Of a stretch of 64,000 nt of DNA, positions 11,945-23,285 are shown in pieces (the first letter of the stretch is position 1; each line of letters opens with the position of its first letter). The notes beneath the pieces were generated by a model. It saw nothing but the letters and a program-made list of their open reading frames with translations, was not told the DNA's origin and searched no databases. A program made the position numbers and the translations under genes. This stretch comes from Saururus chinensis. Taxonomy: Eukaryota > Streptophyta > Magnoliopsida > Piperales > Saururaceae. The DNA lies in the NCBI GenBank assembly GCA_035235625.1, contig CP141148.1, positions 11,093,001-11,157,000 of the forward strand. The letters are read 5' to 3'.

Positions 11945-13480
11945 GGACTCTTAGCTAGAAGAAGAAAATGTCATAGATTATGCTTATTCACGTTTGTAAT
12001 TGCATCATATTGATCCATTCGCACCCTTTGAGCCAAGAACAGAGCCAAGGCTTCAGCTGGAAGCTAGAGACACTCTTATCTAAACACAAACCAAGTCATC
12101 GGGTACGAGAACACATGGAACGGACTTCTAAATGCATCCTCCCCGGTTGTTGTCAGTGTGTAAGAACGAGAGCCTGTCTATTTTAGAAAGAAAATAGCGA
12201 TGGGAACAAATAATCTTTTAAAGTCAAGTCTCCTAAGACATGGAATCTTAAATGGGAACAAACTATCTTTTAGAGTCAAGTCTCCCAAGCAAAGGGATTT
12301 TCATTGTTCACGGCAGACAACCTGGACTATTCTGAATAATTAGCACATTTTCTTGAAGTATGCATATAATATCTGATTTTGCAGTACATTAAAAGTGAAA
12401 TTTAACTTATATTACAAGAGAAACCATATTGTGCACAATTCTTCAAATATTGATCACAAACCAATATAAATTATGCTATTCAAAATTACACTCCATCCAC
12501 AACGTACTAATAATTAGTGTTGTCATTGCCACAAGTGGTCTAGAGCATGGTGTTTCTCACGAAGTTTCTCATGGGTCTCTTCCCTACCATTCAAAATCTT
12601 GTGGACCGGTGGTTACTGAGTCAAGCAAGAGTTGTTGATGTCAAAGAATGAACAACCATTGCCGAGAAGTTGTAATACGAGAGTGACAAGAAACAACACT
12701 ATAATTGGGGAAAAAAGAAGTGCAACTGCAATCAAGTGTAGGTCAACTACAATTGAAAGTGAAATTGCTAAGGATAATTATATGAGATGACCATTCAAGA
12801 GAAGATGAGTACGTGATATGTGCTGAAATTGCTTTTCAGGAAGTCTAGTCAATTGGACCTTTTCCTTGTAATGAGTAAAGTGGAGAGGTAGACCAATGTT
12901 TTAAAAACCGACCCAACAATTGATCCAGATTGGCTGTCAGGGCGGGTTAATTGGGTTCAACCGCTAGTCAACCCGGGTTGACCCACGTTCCTAAATATAA
13001 GCTTGAATATAAAGTTAGGTAACAAATTTGCATAAAATCGTTGTAGCTCAATTGGTAGAGAGTAAGCATTAATATCACCAAAGACTTTATTCTAGATTTC
13101 TGGAGGAACAGAGCAACGAAAAGTAGATAAATATTATATAAAAGATAATTATATTTCAATGAATACAATGTATTGTCTTTGAAGGTACCAAGAGTTATAG
13201 CATATTCAAGTTGTGCTACACTCATTCCACAAACACAACGGCTTTCTTACTCTTTCTTTTTTTATAATATGTCAATTTTGGTTCTAACTTGTTTTAAACA
13301 CCAAAACCAATTTTCCCTTCATATAAATAGAGTATTTCCTTCAAAAACGAAAGATAGGGAGAGTTGTTTTTCTTGAGATAAATGCTAGCTTAATCTAGAG
13401 TTAATTTGGATCTATTTTCTCTTGTGTGTCTCAAACTCTTTGATTCAAGTGATCTTTCTTATTTATTTCTTTTCAAGCTA
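11945..13480 (-). repeat. RLP-upstream copy ending the array, with a 250-bp insertion
   Basis: Continues as RLP-upstream DNA without a CACTA-like element at its usual site. Compared with 48370-49330 it has an extra segment of about 254 bases (12894-13147) between GAGGTAGAC and ATTATATTTCAATG. Downstream of the insert the match resumes (AAGTTGTGCTACACTCATTCC; TCATATAAATAGAG; TTGTGTGTCTCAAACTC). Homology stops near 13480. Confidence 0.75.
12894..13147. other. Small insertion with a tRNA A-box-like stretch
   Basis: Absent from the paralogous site near 49020. It begins CAATGTTTTAAAAACCGACC, a form common at plant repeat ends, and contains GTAGCTCAATTGGTAGAG at about 13044-13061, close to a tRNA A box. 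No B box (GGTTCGA-type) follows at the usual spacing and no cloverleaf closes, so it is not a tRNA gene. A decayed SINE or other short repeat is possible. Confidence 0.4.
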
Positions 13481-15217
13481 TCCGGGATGGCTATGTTTGA
13501 CAAAGACTAACACAAATAAAAATGAATAGAAAACTATCACGACCTATAAGGCACAACATTATTACTCCATTTGCAAATAAAAAGCAAGGTCTGCTATGGG
13601 AGAACAATGGGAACACATAAACACACAAAGAACAAGGAAATGGAATAAATAGATATACATGCTAATGAAGGATAATGGGAAGAAACAGAGAATCTTATAT
13701 AAATAATAAAATAATTAAATCTAAATCCCAATTCATCGTCTTAGAAATGATTGGAACATAAAATGGATATGTCATAGGATTCACTTTTCTCTACTCAACA
13801 TGTGCACAGTTTCATGTAGAATGAATCTACCTTTGCTAAAGAATGTCATCCAACATCACAAATGCATTAGGCCTGTTATTGCTCTGAGTCACAGTTTTGA
13901 AACTTTTTCATTATCAAAATTGTTACTTTGAGACCCAACTTATTCTAATTTTAAATGTATGACACAGATGTGTGTTTGGATCACATGGATCCAGTTTTAA
14001 ACCTTTGCTCATTTATTAGTATACTTAAATCATGGAAGAGTGCTGACAGTATCCCACATGAGTAAAGTCACCGTTAGAAGTAAATTATCATTTACACAAG
14101 AAATTAGGCCCATCACAATTCATAGGTTTTCCAAACTGAATATTGTAAATTTTCAGCGTTCTTGGACATATTGTTTGTTTGGACACATTTGAAAGACTGC
14201 AATAAAGGACCAATCAATACAGACTAATCAATCCATTCCACATTTCCTTGGTATGTCAAACCTATCAATTCTGTAAAAAAACCTAGCTCATTGAAAATTG
14301 AGATACTCATCAATGACAAAATTTTCTTCTTCGAAGCATTTCATCAAACAAAACAAAGACATGCATCTTTCAATATGTTTAACGAACCTTTTCTCGACTC
14401 TAACTATCATAACCTGACTAAAATGATAACCCCACGAAGCCTCCAACAAGAACAAAAAATTTTACATCACCCTCATTCCCCAATGAGGATAGCTGGATCT
14501 ACCAACCTCTAGAAACCGGACGACCTCATTGGCGATTTATGCACATCCCAAGGCCAGCTGATGAGGGGGAGAGAGAGAGACCTAATGGTGACTTCAATGC
14601 AGGTGTGGGCCGCCAAAGGAACTAAGACCGGTGGATTGGTGACGGAGGAGCCAGAGGAGGAAAGGAACATGACAGAGCAAAGCAGTGACCGTCGGAGATA
14701 ATCCCACTATATTTATAAATTTAAGTTTTTTTTTTTTATCTTCAGCCCTCTATATGAATATGATGTGTGGTATTATGTGTTTTTTTTGTGTGTGTGGAGC
14801 TTTTGAATTTAACTATGATTGAATGTCTGATTTGAACTGTGAAAGAGGTTGGCGGCTGGCCTCATTGGCATTGTCATTGGCATTGCGGATGTACTTGGAC
14901 TTTTTGTGTGGTGATCACACTAGGACTATTTTTATCATTTGTAGGTCAAGTTTTATAGTGATGATCACTCTCACCCAGCATGGTACTACAATGGCTCAAT
15001 GATTATAAAATCCCTATTGGTAGCAACTGAAAAGATGTTGCATTTGAAGTAAAGAGGAAAATGACAATTGGTTGATACATAGTAACCAGAAGTGAAGATG
15101 GTTCACAAAAGTGAGGGGCTGTAGATGCTCTCGAATTATTATTTTTATTATTTTTTACTTTCATTTATATTAGTATTTTATTTAATTACTACTTAATTTT
15201 TTATGTGTTTGTAATTT
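13481..15217. other. No recognisable gene
   Basis: AT-rich intergenic DNA. Visible features are a short GA run near 14570, poly-T at about 14727 and a GT-rich stretch near 14780-14800. The open frames here are short and carry no motif I recognise. Confidence 0.5.
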
Positions 15218-15994
15218 ATTTTGATAGAATAAATAATGGTGAAAAAAATAGTAATGAGAAATGGACTACCCAAGAGGATTGGACAATGCATGATCTTTTA
15301 AGAACTAAAAAATAATGGGCTTAGAGTTGGAAATGCACAGGTATCTACTATGTGGCTAACTATCTTGTAAAAGTTTACAGAGAGGACTCCGGTTATAAAA
15401 ACAAAAAACCTATGTTATCAATCGATTAAAAACATGGAAAAAAATTACAAAGATGGGATAAAAGTGTTATTGAAGAGTAGAGTTGGGTGGGACTCGACTA
15501 TCGGGAGAGTTGCTCTTGAGGAGTATCAATAGAGTGAACTAATTGCATTATGCTAGTTTTCTATAGAATATTTATGTAAATATTTAGTCATGGAATTATG
15601 CTACTAAGATGTGAATTTTTTATTTGGATGTAGGAAGATGTGGTTTTCAGTAAATATCAAGATATAGGATACTCATTGTTTCCTAATGATGAGGATGTGC
15701 AGGATAATTCAGCTCAATCAACTCAGCGAAGGCATAGAGAAGGCTCATCTTCACATAGTCTCAAGAGGATTAAAGGAGCAATGAAAGAAGATACAGGTTT
15801 TATGATTATTGATGCATTGAGGTAGATGACATCTATTATGAAGATGTTTTGTGAAAGTGATCCCACATGAGCGGCCATGCAGGCTTTGTGTGAGATACCT
15901 AATATGGATGAGAGAGAGAGATTTAGGGCATTGAAATTTCTCAAGCCACTTAAAGCAAAAGAAAACTTCATTTTGTTAGATGTGGAAGGGGGAA
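15218..15994 (+). pseudogene. Myb/SANT-like DNA-binding protein, 5' part (broken)
   Basis: Frames on the plus strand read EKWTTQEDWTMHDLL near 15255, then LLKSRVGWDSTIGRVALEEY near 15465-15530, then EDVVFSKYQDIGYSLFPN from 15630 and ERFRALKFLKPLKAKENFI up to the breakpoint. This order (W-T-E-D helix, GWD motif, later C-terminal helix) is that of plant Myb_DNA-bind_3 (Myb/SANT-like) proteins, which occur as host genes and as companions of PIF/Harbinger transposons. Stops and frame changes interrupt it (for example after DLLRTKK and inside EEYQ), and the hAT element is inserted at its 3' end. Not functional. Confidence 0.7.
15987..15994. repeat. Left target-site duplication of hAT element
   Basis: AGGGGGAA before the TAGGGGTG terminus; the right copy is AGGGAGAA at 23077-23084, 7 of 8 bases the same. 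Eight-base duplications are the hAT hallmark. Confidence 0.85.
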
Positions 15995-17074
15995 TAGGGG
16001 TGTAAACGGATGGACACGTACACAGACAGAGATTAACTGCATCTGTCCATATTTACATAATTATATTATCCATCGATCCACTGTCCGTGATGGATATACA
16101 AATTATCCGTCTGTTTATGTCCGCACGGACATATATGGACACAGACGAGTATACTACATCTTATATAAGTATTCAACTTGTATAATTCAAATAGATATCA
16201 TTCAACCTATTGGCTAATTATTATCATTCATCCAAATACATATCATTTGACTTGTAGAATTATCTCACCCATTTGTCCATTCATTCAACCTATAACATCT
16301 AATTCAACCTATTCATAAATTCATTCATCCGTTCGTATTCCTCTAAATTACTGCATCACTAAAAGTCTTTGACAATATAAAATTCTATTCATTCATTCAA
16401 CCTGTAACCTCATTCATTCTTTAACTTACTACATCACTAAAAAAATCTATTCATTCATCCATTTAACCTGAAACCCATAAAATAACATCAATTTATAACA
16501 TCAAATCATAGTCTAACTTATTATCACTAAAACTCTTTAACATAAAAGTGCATTCATTTAACCTAGAACCTCATTGATTTTTTAACTTATTATATCACTA
16601 AAAAGTCCATTCATCCATTCATCTTATCTATTCATTCAACCTGTAATTCTATAAAATAACATCAATCCATAACATCAAATTGTAGTCTAATTTACTACAT
16701 CACTAAAAGCCTTTAACAAAAGACTAACAATCTAAAAGTTTTTAACAACAAAAAAAGACATCAACTTTCTCAATATGTTCTTCATTCTCCATGACTTCAA
16801 CTCACTACAAACATAAAAGAAAAAAATAAAATAAGATTAAAATAAGATGTAAGCAATAAAGTAAACAATAACAAAATTGAAAACTTACAATGTAGTAAAC
16901 ATCTATAAGCATTTATAATTTCATCTTCTAAACTCAGCTCAAAGATGCTTGTACAAAACACTCCATCTCCCTCAAAATCTGTTGATTCTTCGTCCACACA
17001 CAAATATAGAGTGACATTAATAATTAACTTAAAAATAATAGATAAAAAATAAAATAAAGTAAAATAAAAAATAT

Positions 17075-17226
17075 TTTACCATAGTATTTAGATCTCAACC
17101 AATCTTGTAAACAAATCAAGTTTTGCATTGTCTCTATGCTCAAGCAACTCGTAAATAGGCTAATTACTCTTCCACCTATACTAAAAGTTGATTTTGATGC
17201 AACGATAGATAAAGGAATAGCCTAAA
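17075..17226 (-). pseudogene. hAT transposase, dimerisation domain end
   Basis: Continues the transposase on the other side of the LTR: AIPLSIVASKSTFSIGGRV, then ETMQNLICLQDWLRSKYYG. These are the classic IPxSxVASExxFSxGGR and QDWL motifs of the hAT C-terminal dimerisation domain. The reading may end at a GT donor (ATGGTAAAA) at about 17077; a further short exon ending in FELSLEDEIINAY around 16880-17000 is possible but weakly supported. Confidence 0.88.
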
Positions 17227-20200
17227 TGTAACGCCCAATATTTTTCATTACATTTTCTTAAAATTTCATGAATTGTTTTTGCATTATAACAACTATACAT
17301 CTAAGAAAAATGATGAAATACAAAACCTGTGAAAACAACGAAATACAAAACCTCTGAAAATAGTTTATAATTTAAAACATTACACATAAAATTTTTCTAT
17401 CCAAATTTTTCCTCATTCGATCAAACATCATACAACCAAATTAAATATCCTCAGGCACTACTCGAAAATAAATGTATGAATAAATTACCATGATCATAGA
17501 TTTTAAATACAAATCTATCTAGGCATCCATGAGTGCAAGTCCCATAAACACTATATTGTCTAATCCAAATTACATGTCTTGTAACTATAAACACCTTAAA
17601 TCTCATCTCACCCAATACATTAAATCATGACACAAAAAGATACTTTCAATAAGTCAAAGATATACTTGAGTCGATAGGAAACAATCCATTGTAGAAACAA
17701 GCATCCTTCTCTAGGAGCTCTCCATCACAAACTTGCAAAAGCCTCCCGAACAACGGGGCTAAAAAATGGGTAATGAGTATTTTCATACTCAGTAAGAAAA
17801 TACCCAGTCAGGGAAATAAATCAATGAACTTCATAAGTTAATACATATATTCATCCATGCAACCACACATGAAGCAAGCAAGATATGAAACATAAATATG
17901 ATCTCATACACAACCATCATACCAACTGATCTCACATTTACTCTTATGACAAACTCCTACACCTACAATCTGACTCAGAGTCCTACCAACTTACTCGTAC
18001 AATTATACACTTACGACATATACATACTCATATGATCTTACTCATACAAACTTACTTGTACGACCTTACTCGTACAATCTTACTCTCACTCATAAATTCT
18101 CTTTTGTCTTTCTTAGAAACTCGCACTTACACTTACTTTGAATCTTACACATAGAACTTACTCAAAATCTGTTACATACAACTTTCTCTTACTATTGTAT
18201 ACATACTACTGACTACTGAAGCTCATTAAAATTAATAAGCTCCAGCATTGGATAGGAAGGGAATGCCACTAAGGCATCACCTTAACCTTCAGGGAGCAAC
18301 TAGATGTCATGGACTTTTTTGAAAGCAATGCAGACCAACTATGCCCATGGGGCACAAGATTAAACACGTAAGAGCATATCCATGACACAGTGCCAACTAA
18401 GGGCAGAAAAACATAGGGGGCCACTCTTGGGCAAGAATCTTATGATGCTACTCTTGAGTAGAACATACAGTGCCATATGTAGGTAGAAAGACATAAGTGC
18501 CCACAAAGGGCGGAAACTTACAACACTCTCAACAGAGCATCAGACGCTTGGGGCTCAAAATAGCACACAAACAACAACCCATAAGATAAACACCATGGCA
18601 AGACATGAGAAATCCTCAGCCGACATATTATCAACTAGCTCAAACACTAAACTTAATACATCGAACCCTCAGTTCTCAAACTCACAACGCTATCACTAGC
18701 TTTACTTTTAATTCAAGTTTGAATTAAGTAAGTTATGCGGTACAATTGTACCATAATAATTGTCAAACATATGGAGCACCACTGATCAAACCGAAGCTGA
18801 GCCTGATCAGAAACCCTAGTTTGTCAGGGCATTAGACTTCACTTAACCCGTCCAACTCACAACATAACTCACCGTATACTAAAATCTTACATATTCATAC
18901 AATCCCTGCCATCTACATTACGGCCAAAACATCTTACTTTGCATCATCAAACTGAGCTCCTCATGGCAGATCCCCATTATCACCCTCTTAATACCTCACT
19001 TATTATACTTACTTTTCACTTTGTAATTTGTACGTGTTGTTTGTATAATTATGCACACTCTTACTATCTAATAAACCCCCATAAGGCTCCAAGCCTATGT
19101 CCTCTTACTTACCAAACCCCTAACATATGCTCCAAACTAGACCAAACTAATCCTCGTCCATCAAACTTATGTCTACCTTCTTCTATCATACTCTTACACA
19201 TCTACATTGGCATCCAACTCCATACTAAACACTTTGTCACCTCTTGCCATTTATCGCCCAAACTTCGTCCCATGCACCTAGTCCACATACGTAACATACC
19301 AACAACTTGCTAGCTGTTGCTAGCACATATTCTACATACATAAAACATACAACTCACATACATATTATATGCATTTCAACACGGCATAATTCATTCTCTT
19401 ACATCATGCAAATGGATCATGATTTAACATCCAAAGCATTAAATCACACAATCCTAGCAAGCTACTACATATTCAAAGCATGCTATTATGAAATTATGAG
19501 TTCAAAGCTCCTCTACCTTGTAATCAGGACATTTAATAGCGAGCACACAGCGGTGGTGGTGTCAGTGGTGGAGTTGGTGGCCTAACCGTTGTCAAGTTGA
19601 GAGAGCGGCTATCCCGAGGGTTTAGGAAGTGCCAAAAGTACTCACAACCAAACGGGGTGTCAGAAGCTAAGGCGGCAAAATCCACGATCCACGGCGGCAC
19701 ACTAGGAGCAGCCGGGAGAAAGGTCTAGGTTAATGGAGAAAGGTCGTGCCAATGACTAGCAAGTGCGGCCAAAAGTTGAGGGTGTACTCATCAAAGGTCA
19801 GCCAACGGCTAAGAAGTACTCAGCCGGCTACAAGACGTTGAAATTGGGTGCAGACAACACCCAACAAAATCAATTTTCCATTCACAAAGGCCTACATAAG
19901 GGAGAATTGGGTGGGGCAATGCTCAATGAAGGAGGAGAGGTGGAGGAGGGTTCTGATGTCGACTTCATTTTATAGCAGAGCCATCCGATGATCAGGCGGC
20001 ACAAATAATGCACCTAACCCCAAATCGCATGTGCGACTACTTGTACACACAGCCAAAGGGGAGGGGGAGAGGGTTGGACGGTATCATCCGAAGTCTTGGA
20101 AGGGGTGGTAGGGCCATGCCCAAGGGTGGTAACCAATAAAGACGGCCTTTGTTGTGGTTGTATAGAGGTAGACCGATTAGAGGCCAAATGCCATCCGATG

Positions 20201-21749
20201 GAGGTAAGGCAGTAAGAGGTCAAAACGTAGCGCTTTGTATAGAGTGGTCAGACACATAATCAGCAAAGTAGGAGCTTGGCTCATGCCAAAAAGAGGGGCG
20301 GTGCCATGCTAGGTCAGCCAACCATCTCTACACTGAGACTCGCCGAACTAAGGTGCTCCAGAGGGTGTTCAGCTTCGAATGACTCTATGGTCGCCCAAAA
20401 TGGAGAAAAACCCTAGGGACACAGGGAGGAGAAGAGGGTTACTGGCTACTCTAGTCAGCGCCCTAGTAGCTGGGTGGAGCTGGGTCCAATGGAGGACGAT
20501 GACAAATGGCAGACGGTGGTGATAACATGTCGATAGCCTAACATAGTGAGACAGCATAGGGGAGAGGCATCCAGGCATGAGTAGAGGAGAGAGAGAGGAT
20601 GGAGGATCAACTGAACCGAGGAAAACATCTACACATCGTTGCCCAGCTTGGGCAGAGCCGAACAAAGGTTCAATCAGCCAAGTCTAGCACTGGTTAGTGG
20701 CAGCAGCCAAAACACCCAAAAAAGGCATTGACAGGAAACAGAGGATTGGCCGGGCCGGGTGGGGCTAGCCTTGTATATCACTTGGATGGTGAGAATCACA
20801 CGGTGGCGGCATGGCCACCACTGGCTATCTTTGGCCATGCCAAAAATTAAAACAAAGAGGAAGAGACGGACTGACCGGAGGAAAAAATATGGTGGATGGG
20901 GCTAGCGAAGCTGGCCAAGGCAGCAGCCTTGATGTCGCCAGCCTGTGGTCGTCCGGCTGGTCACCGGAGGTAGAAACAAAAGTCAGAAGGGGCTTCTAGC
21001 ATTAAAACTGGGACAGAGGGGAGAAGAGGAGTAGGGTGGTGGAGGACAGGCCCTCTGGGGCTGGGAGGGAAGGCCTCCCACCGTCTCTAGCCCAAGGTGG
21101 AGCCATGGCCGCCCAACCGGCCTTTAACGGCAGCTGCCATTGACAACACAAGCAAAACACAGAAAAAAGGAGGAGAAGGCTAACCGGGGGATGGAACTCA
21201 CAGAGGAGCGGTAGAGCTTGCTAGGGATCGGCCTTGCAATTGCGGACCTGTGGCTAGTTGGATGGAGGATGGGCGGAACCCACCGGTCACCGCTGTCGCC
21301 GCCACAACGCAAAACAAACCAAGAGGGAAGAGGGACTCGGGGGAAATAGGTGGAGCATGCAACTGCTAGGCGGCTGGGGAGGTGGCCTCTTGCCTTCGCA
21401 CTGCGGGGGTAGAATCGGTGGCGGCGGCTCTGCGGCCCACTGGCAGCTGCCTCTTGCTAGGGGCAGAGAAGCCCGAGGGGGGGTTCCCGTTCTACAAGTT
21501 TTTGGATTGAGCTTGACCGGATCTCGCTTCATTTTTTCCTTTTGCTTATCCTCAGCTCTTACATTCTCTCTCAATTTTCATGTGGTAAATGTGTGTCTAG
21601 GTTGGCGGCCTGCGATTGAACCCCACACCCAACTCTACGGGTGCAAATACCAAGGCCAAATATGCCAAAGCGTCACATTTTCCCTCTAAAAATGATCAGA
21701 AAATAGTAGAAGTATGAAAGAAAATTGTAATAAATTTTAGGACATTACA
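17227..21749 (-). mobile_element. Solo LTR S1 (4.5 kb), inside hAT transposase
   Basis: Plus strand runs TGTAACGCCC to GGACATTACA, with perfect 5-base duplications CTAAA at 17222-17226 and 21750-21754. On the minus strand it therefore begins TGTAATGTCC and ends GGGCGTTACA, the style of long plant Ty3 (chromovirus-like) LTRs. No primer-binding site, gag or pol is visible and there is no internal second LTR, so a solo LTR is the simplest reading. Half of it (about 19550-21650) is GC-rich and carries only short open frames. A dyad ATGAGTATTTTCATACTCAG (17773-17792) is shared with the other LTRs. Confidence 0.88.
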
Positions 21750-21754
21750 CTAAA

Positions 21755-22450
21755 CGTCCCTTGTAATTTGTGATAAAATTGGAAACCTTAGAGCATTTAT
21801 CTTCCACCAAGCTAGAACATTAAAAGAACTAAAATTGATAACTTTCACCATAGATTTTTCTAATTATAAATTATATTCAGCTTTTGACTGCTCACATATT
21901 GCATTCTCTTCAATATACTTGTTCAACCTACTCATAAACACATCATCCCATCCACTAGTAGACATAGACATCTTATCACCACGTGAACTTGGGTGATGAG
22001 TCATTTCAATGTTCTCACTTGACCGATAAACTTAGGAAACATACACTTCATATAGTCTCATTAACAATCCCCGAACTTTCAAGAATTTTTTTTGGAGAAC
22101 ATGCTTCACCATAAAACTTTGGAAAATAAAGGTCAATAGGTTTCATTTTAAATTTAGGAACCAACACACAAGTTATCGCCAAGATCAAGTTACTCTTTGC
22201 CCAATACTTGTCAAATTTAACAACCATTTTCTTTGCCATAGATGAGAGAAAAACATTCATATCCAATCATCATTCATCTAATAATTATTTCAGCTCACAA
22301 TTGCTACCCAAAAACAAATTTGAGGTAGGATATTCAAACTCCAAAAATCCTTCACACTATGCATAAGCATTCAATTAAAGCAGGTAATGTGCCAACTTTA
22401 TCACATTCAGATTGCATTTGATTCCTCGAAAATAACCCTTTAAAATATGA
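21755..22450 (-). pseudogene. hAT transposase, central part
   Basis: Minus-strand reading gives TSNLFL near 22330, then KMVVKFDKYWAKSNLILAI (residues matching the conserved M-KFDKYW-x-x-NL motif), FKMKPIDLYFPKFYGE, and finally FNVLAWWKINALRFPILSQI just before the LTR. This is the order of plant Ac-like/RICESLEEPER transposases: the DUF4413 hAT-like RNase H fold followed by the hAT C-terminal dimerisation region. Several stops are present, for example after NCELK. No BED zinc finger or N-terminal part is visible between 22450 and 23076. Confidence 0.88.
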
Positions 22451-23076
22451 CGCAAAAGAAATCAAAGGCACACATCAACTCTAGAAGATAAAGACCTAAT
22501 CCCTAGCACCAAATCAAACCCATCTTAGAATGACCCCAATAGAAAAGGAAACACACATACCGAGTGGAGGTGAAACGAAGAACTATGCCGCCGTAGAAAA
22601 GAGAAGGAAGAGATTGAATTTGTGCATACCAGGTTTTTGTCTACTTCGCCTTCCCTCACCAATCCCCACTCTCATTTGGGGGCGGAGCAATGAGAAGGGT
22701 AATCTTGGATCCACTAATTGAGCAACTAGCCCGCCTGATGAGAAAGGCACTGGAGATGGGCCTGATGTGGAGGAATCCAAAGGACTACTGCAGACAGAGG
22801 GGAGGACTCATTGAGCCCAATCGCTACACCCATGTCCAGATTTAGAAAGGGGCTAGGACATAACCAGGGAAAAAACACATTATATACTTGCAGACATGGA
22901 CAGCCATGGACACAGACAGGTTTTGTCTGCAACCATGTCTGTAAAATGACTGGACCAAAACTACCATCTACAATCGCATCTGTGTCTGCGTGGACAAGCC
23001 AATATCGTCTGTTTTCATTGCAGATAGACATGATTGAGGACGGACAATAGACAAATGCTGTCCGTTTACACCCCTA

Positions 23077-23137
23077 AGGGAGAAGGAGGTGGCTTTATTG
23101 GTGCTTTGACAGATGCCCATAGTAGGGTCTTTTTTGG
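23077..23137 (+). pseudogene. Myb/SANT-like protein, 3' end after hAT insertion
   Basis: Directly right of the hAT target duplication the frame reads EGEGGGFIGALTDAHSRVFF and then GLTNIN before a stop. It continues the frame interrupted at 15994 (LLDVEG). This is the end of the reading frame; nothing resembling a transposase partner follows. Confidence 0.6.
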
Positions 23138-23285
23138 GTTGACAAATATTAATTAGATTAACTAACTTCTATATGAGATGTCAATATTTGTTAAAAACGT
23201 GTTAAATACTGTCATGGCTGAATGTGGTTATGTGTATTCATTAGTGAACACTTTAGTGATGTGGTTGGTTGGTTGAATGAGGTTG

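Larger units (their letters stand above)
1..12893. repeat. Tandem array of about 4.7-kb mosaic units (2.7 copies)
   Basis: The opening sequence CAACCTGGACTACTTC recurs at 4678 and, slightly changed, at 9380, and everything between follows in the same order. Units are 1-4677, 4678-9379 and 9380 to about 12893; the third lacks the RLP-fragment and spacer parts. Each full unit holds, in order: an RLP-upstream-like segment, a CACTA-like element, a second RLP-upstream segment, a 49-codon RLP fragment (minus strand), a third short upstream-like piece, and an AT-rich spacer. Copies differ by scattered substitutions and small indels, so they are real diverged duplicates and not a simple assembly echo. 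Unequal crossing-over inside an RLP cluster is the likely cause (inference). Confidence 0.9.
15995..23076 (-). mobile_element. hAT element interrupted by a solo LTR
   Basis: Bounded by TAGGGGTGTAAACGGA at 15995 and its reverse complement TCCGTTTACACCCCTA ending at 23076, flanked by 8-base target duplications. Short GGACA/TGTCC-type repeats lie inside both ends (16005-16150 and 22890-23060). The transposase runs on the minus strand. Without the 4523-base LTR and its duplicated 5 bases the element is about 2.55 kb. It is inserted in a Myb/SANT-like pseudogene whose frame resumes on the right side. Confidence 0.9.

Noticed and set aside
13044-13061. Possible tRNA gene
   Set aside because: Only an A-box-like stretch; no B box, anticodon arm or acceptor pairing.
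16797-17003. Separate small gene on the minus strand
   Set aside because: Lies within the hAT element just after the dimerisation domain; at most a last transposase exon.
19600-21650. GC-rich open frames as host exons
   Set aside because: They lie inside a solo LTR with proven boundaries, on both strands, without splice-consistent frames or motifs.
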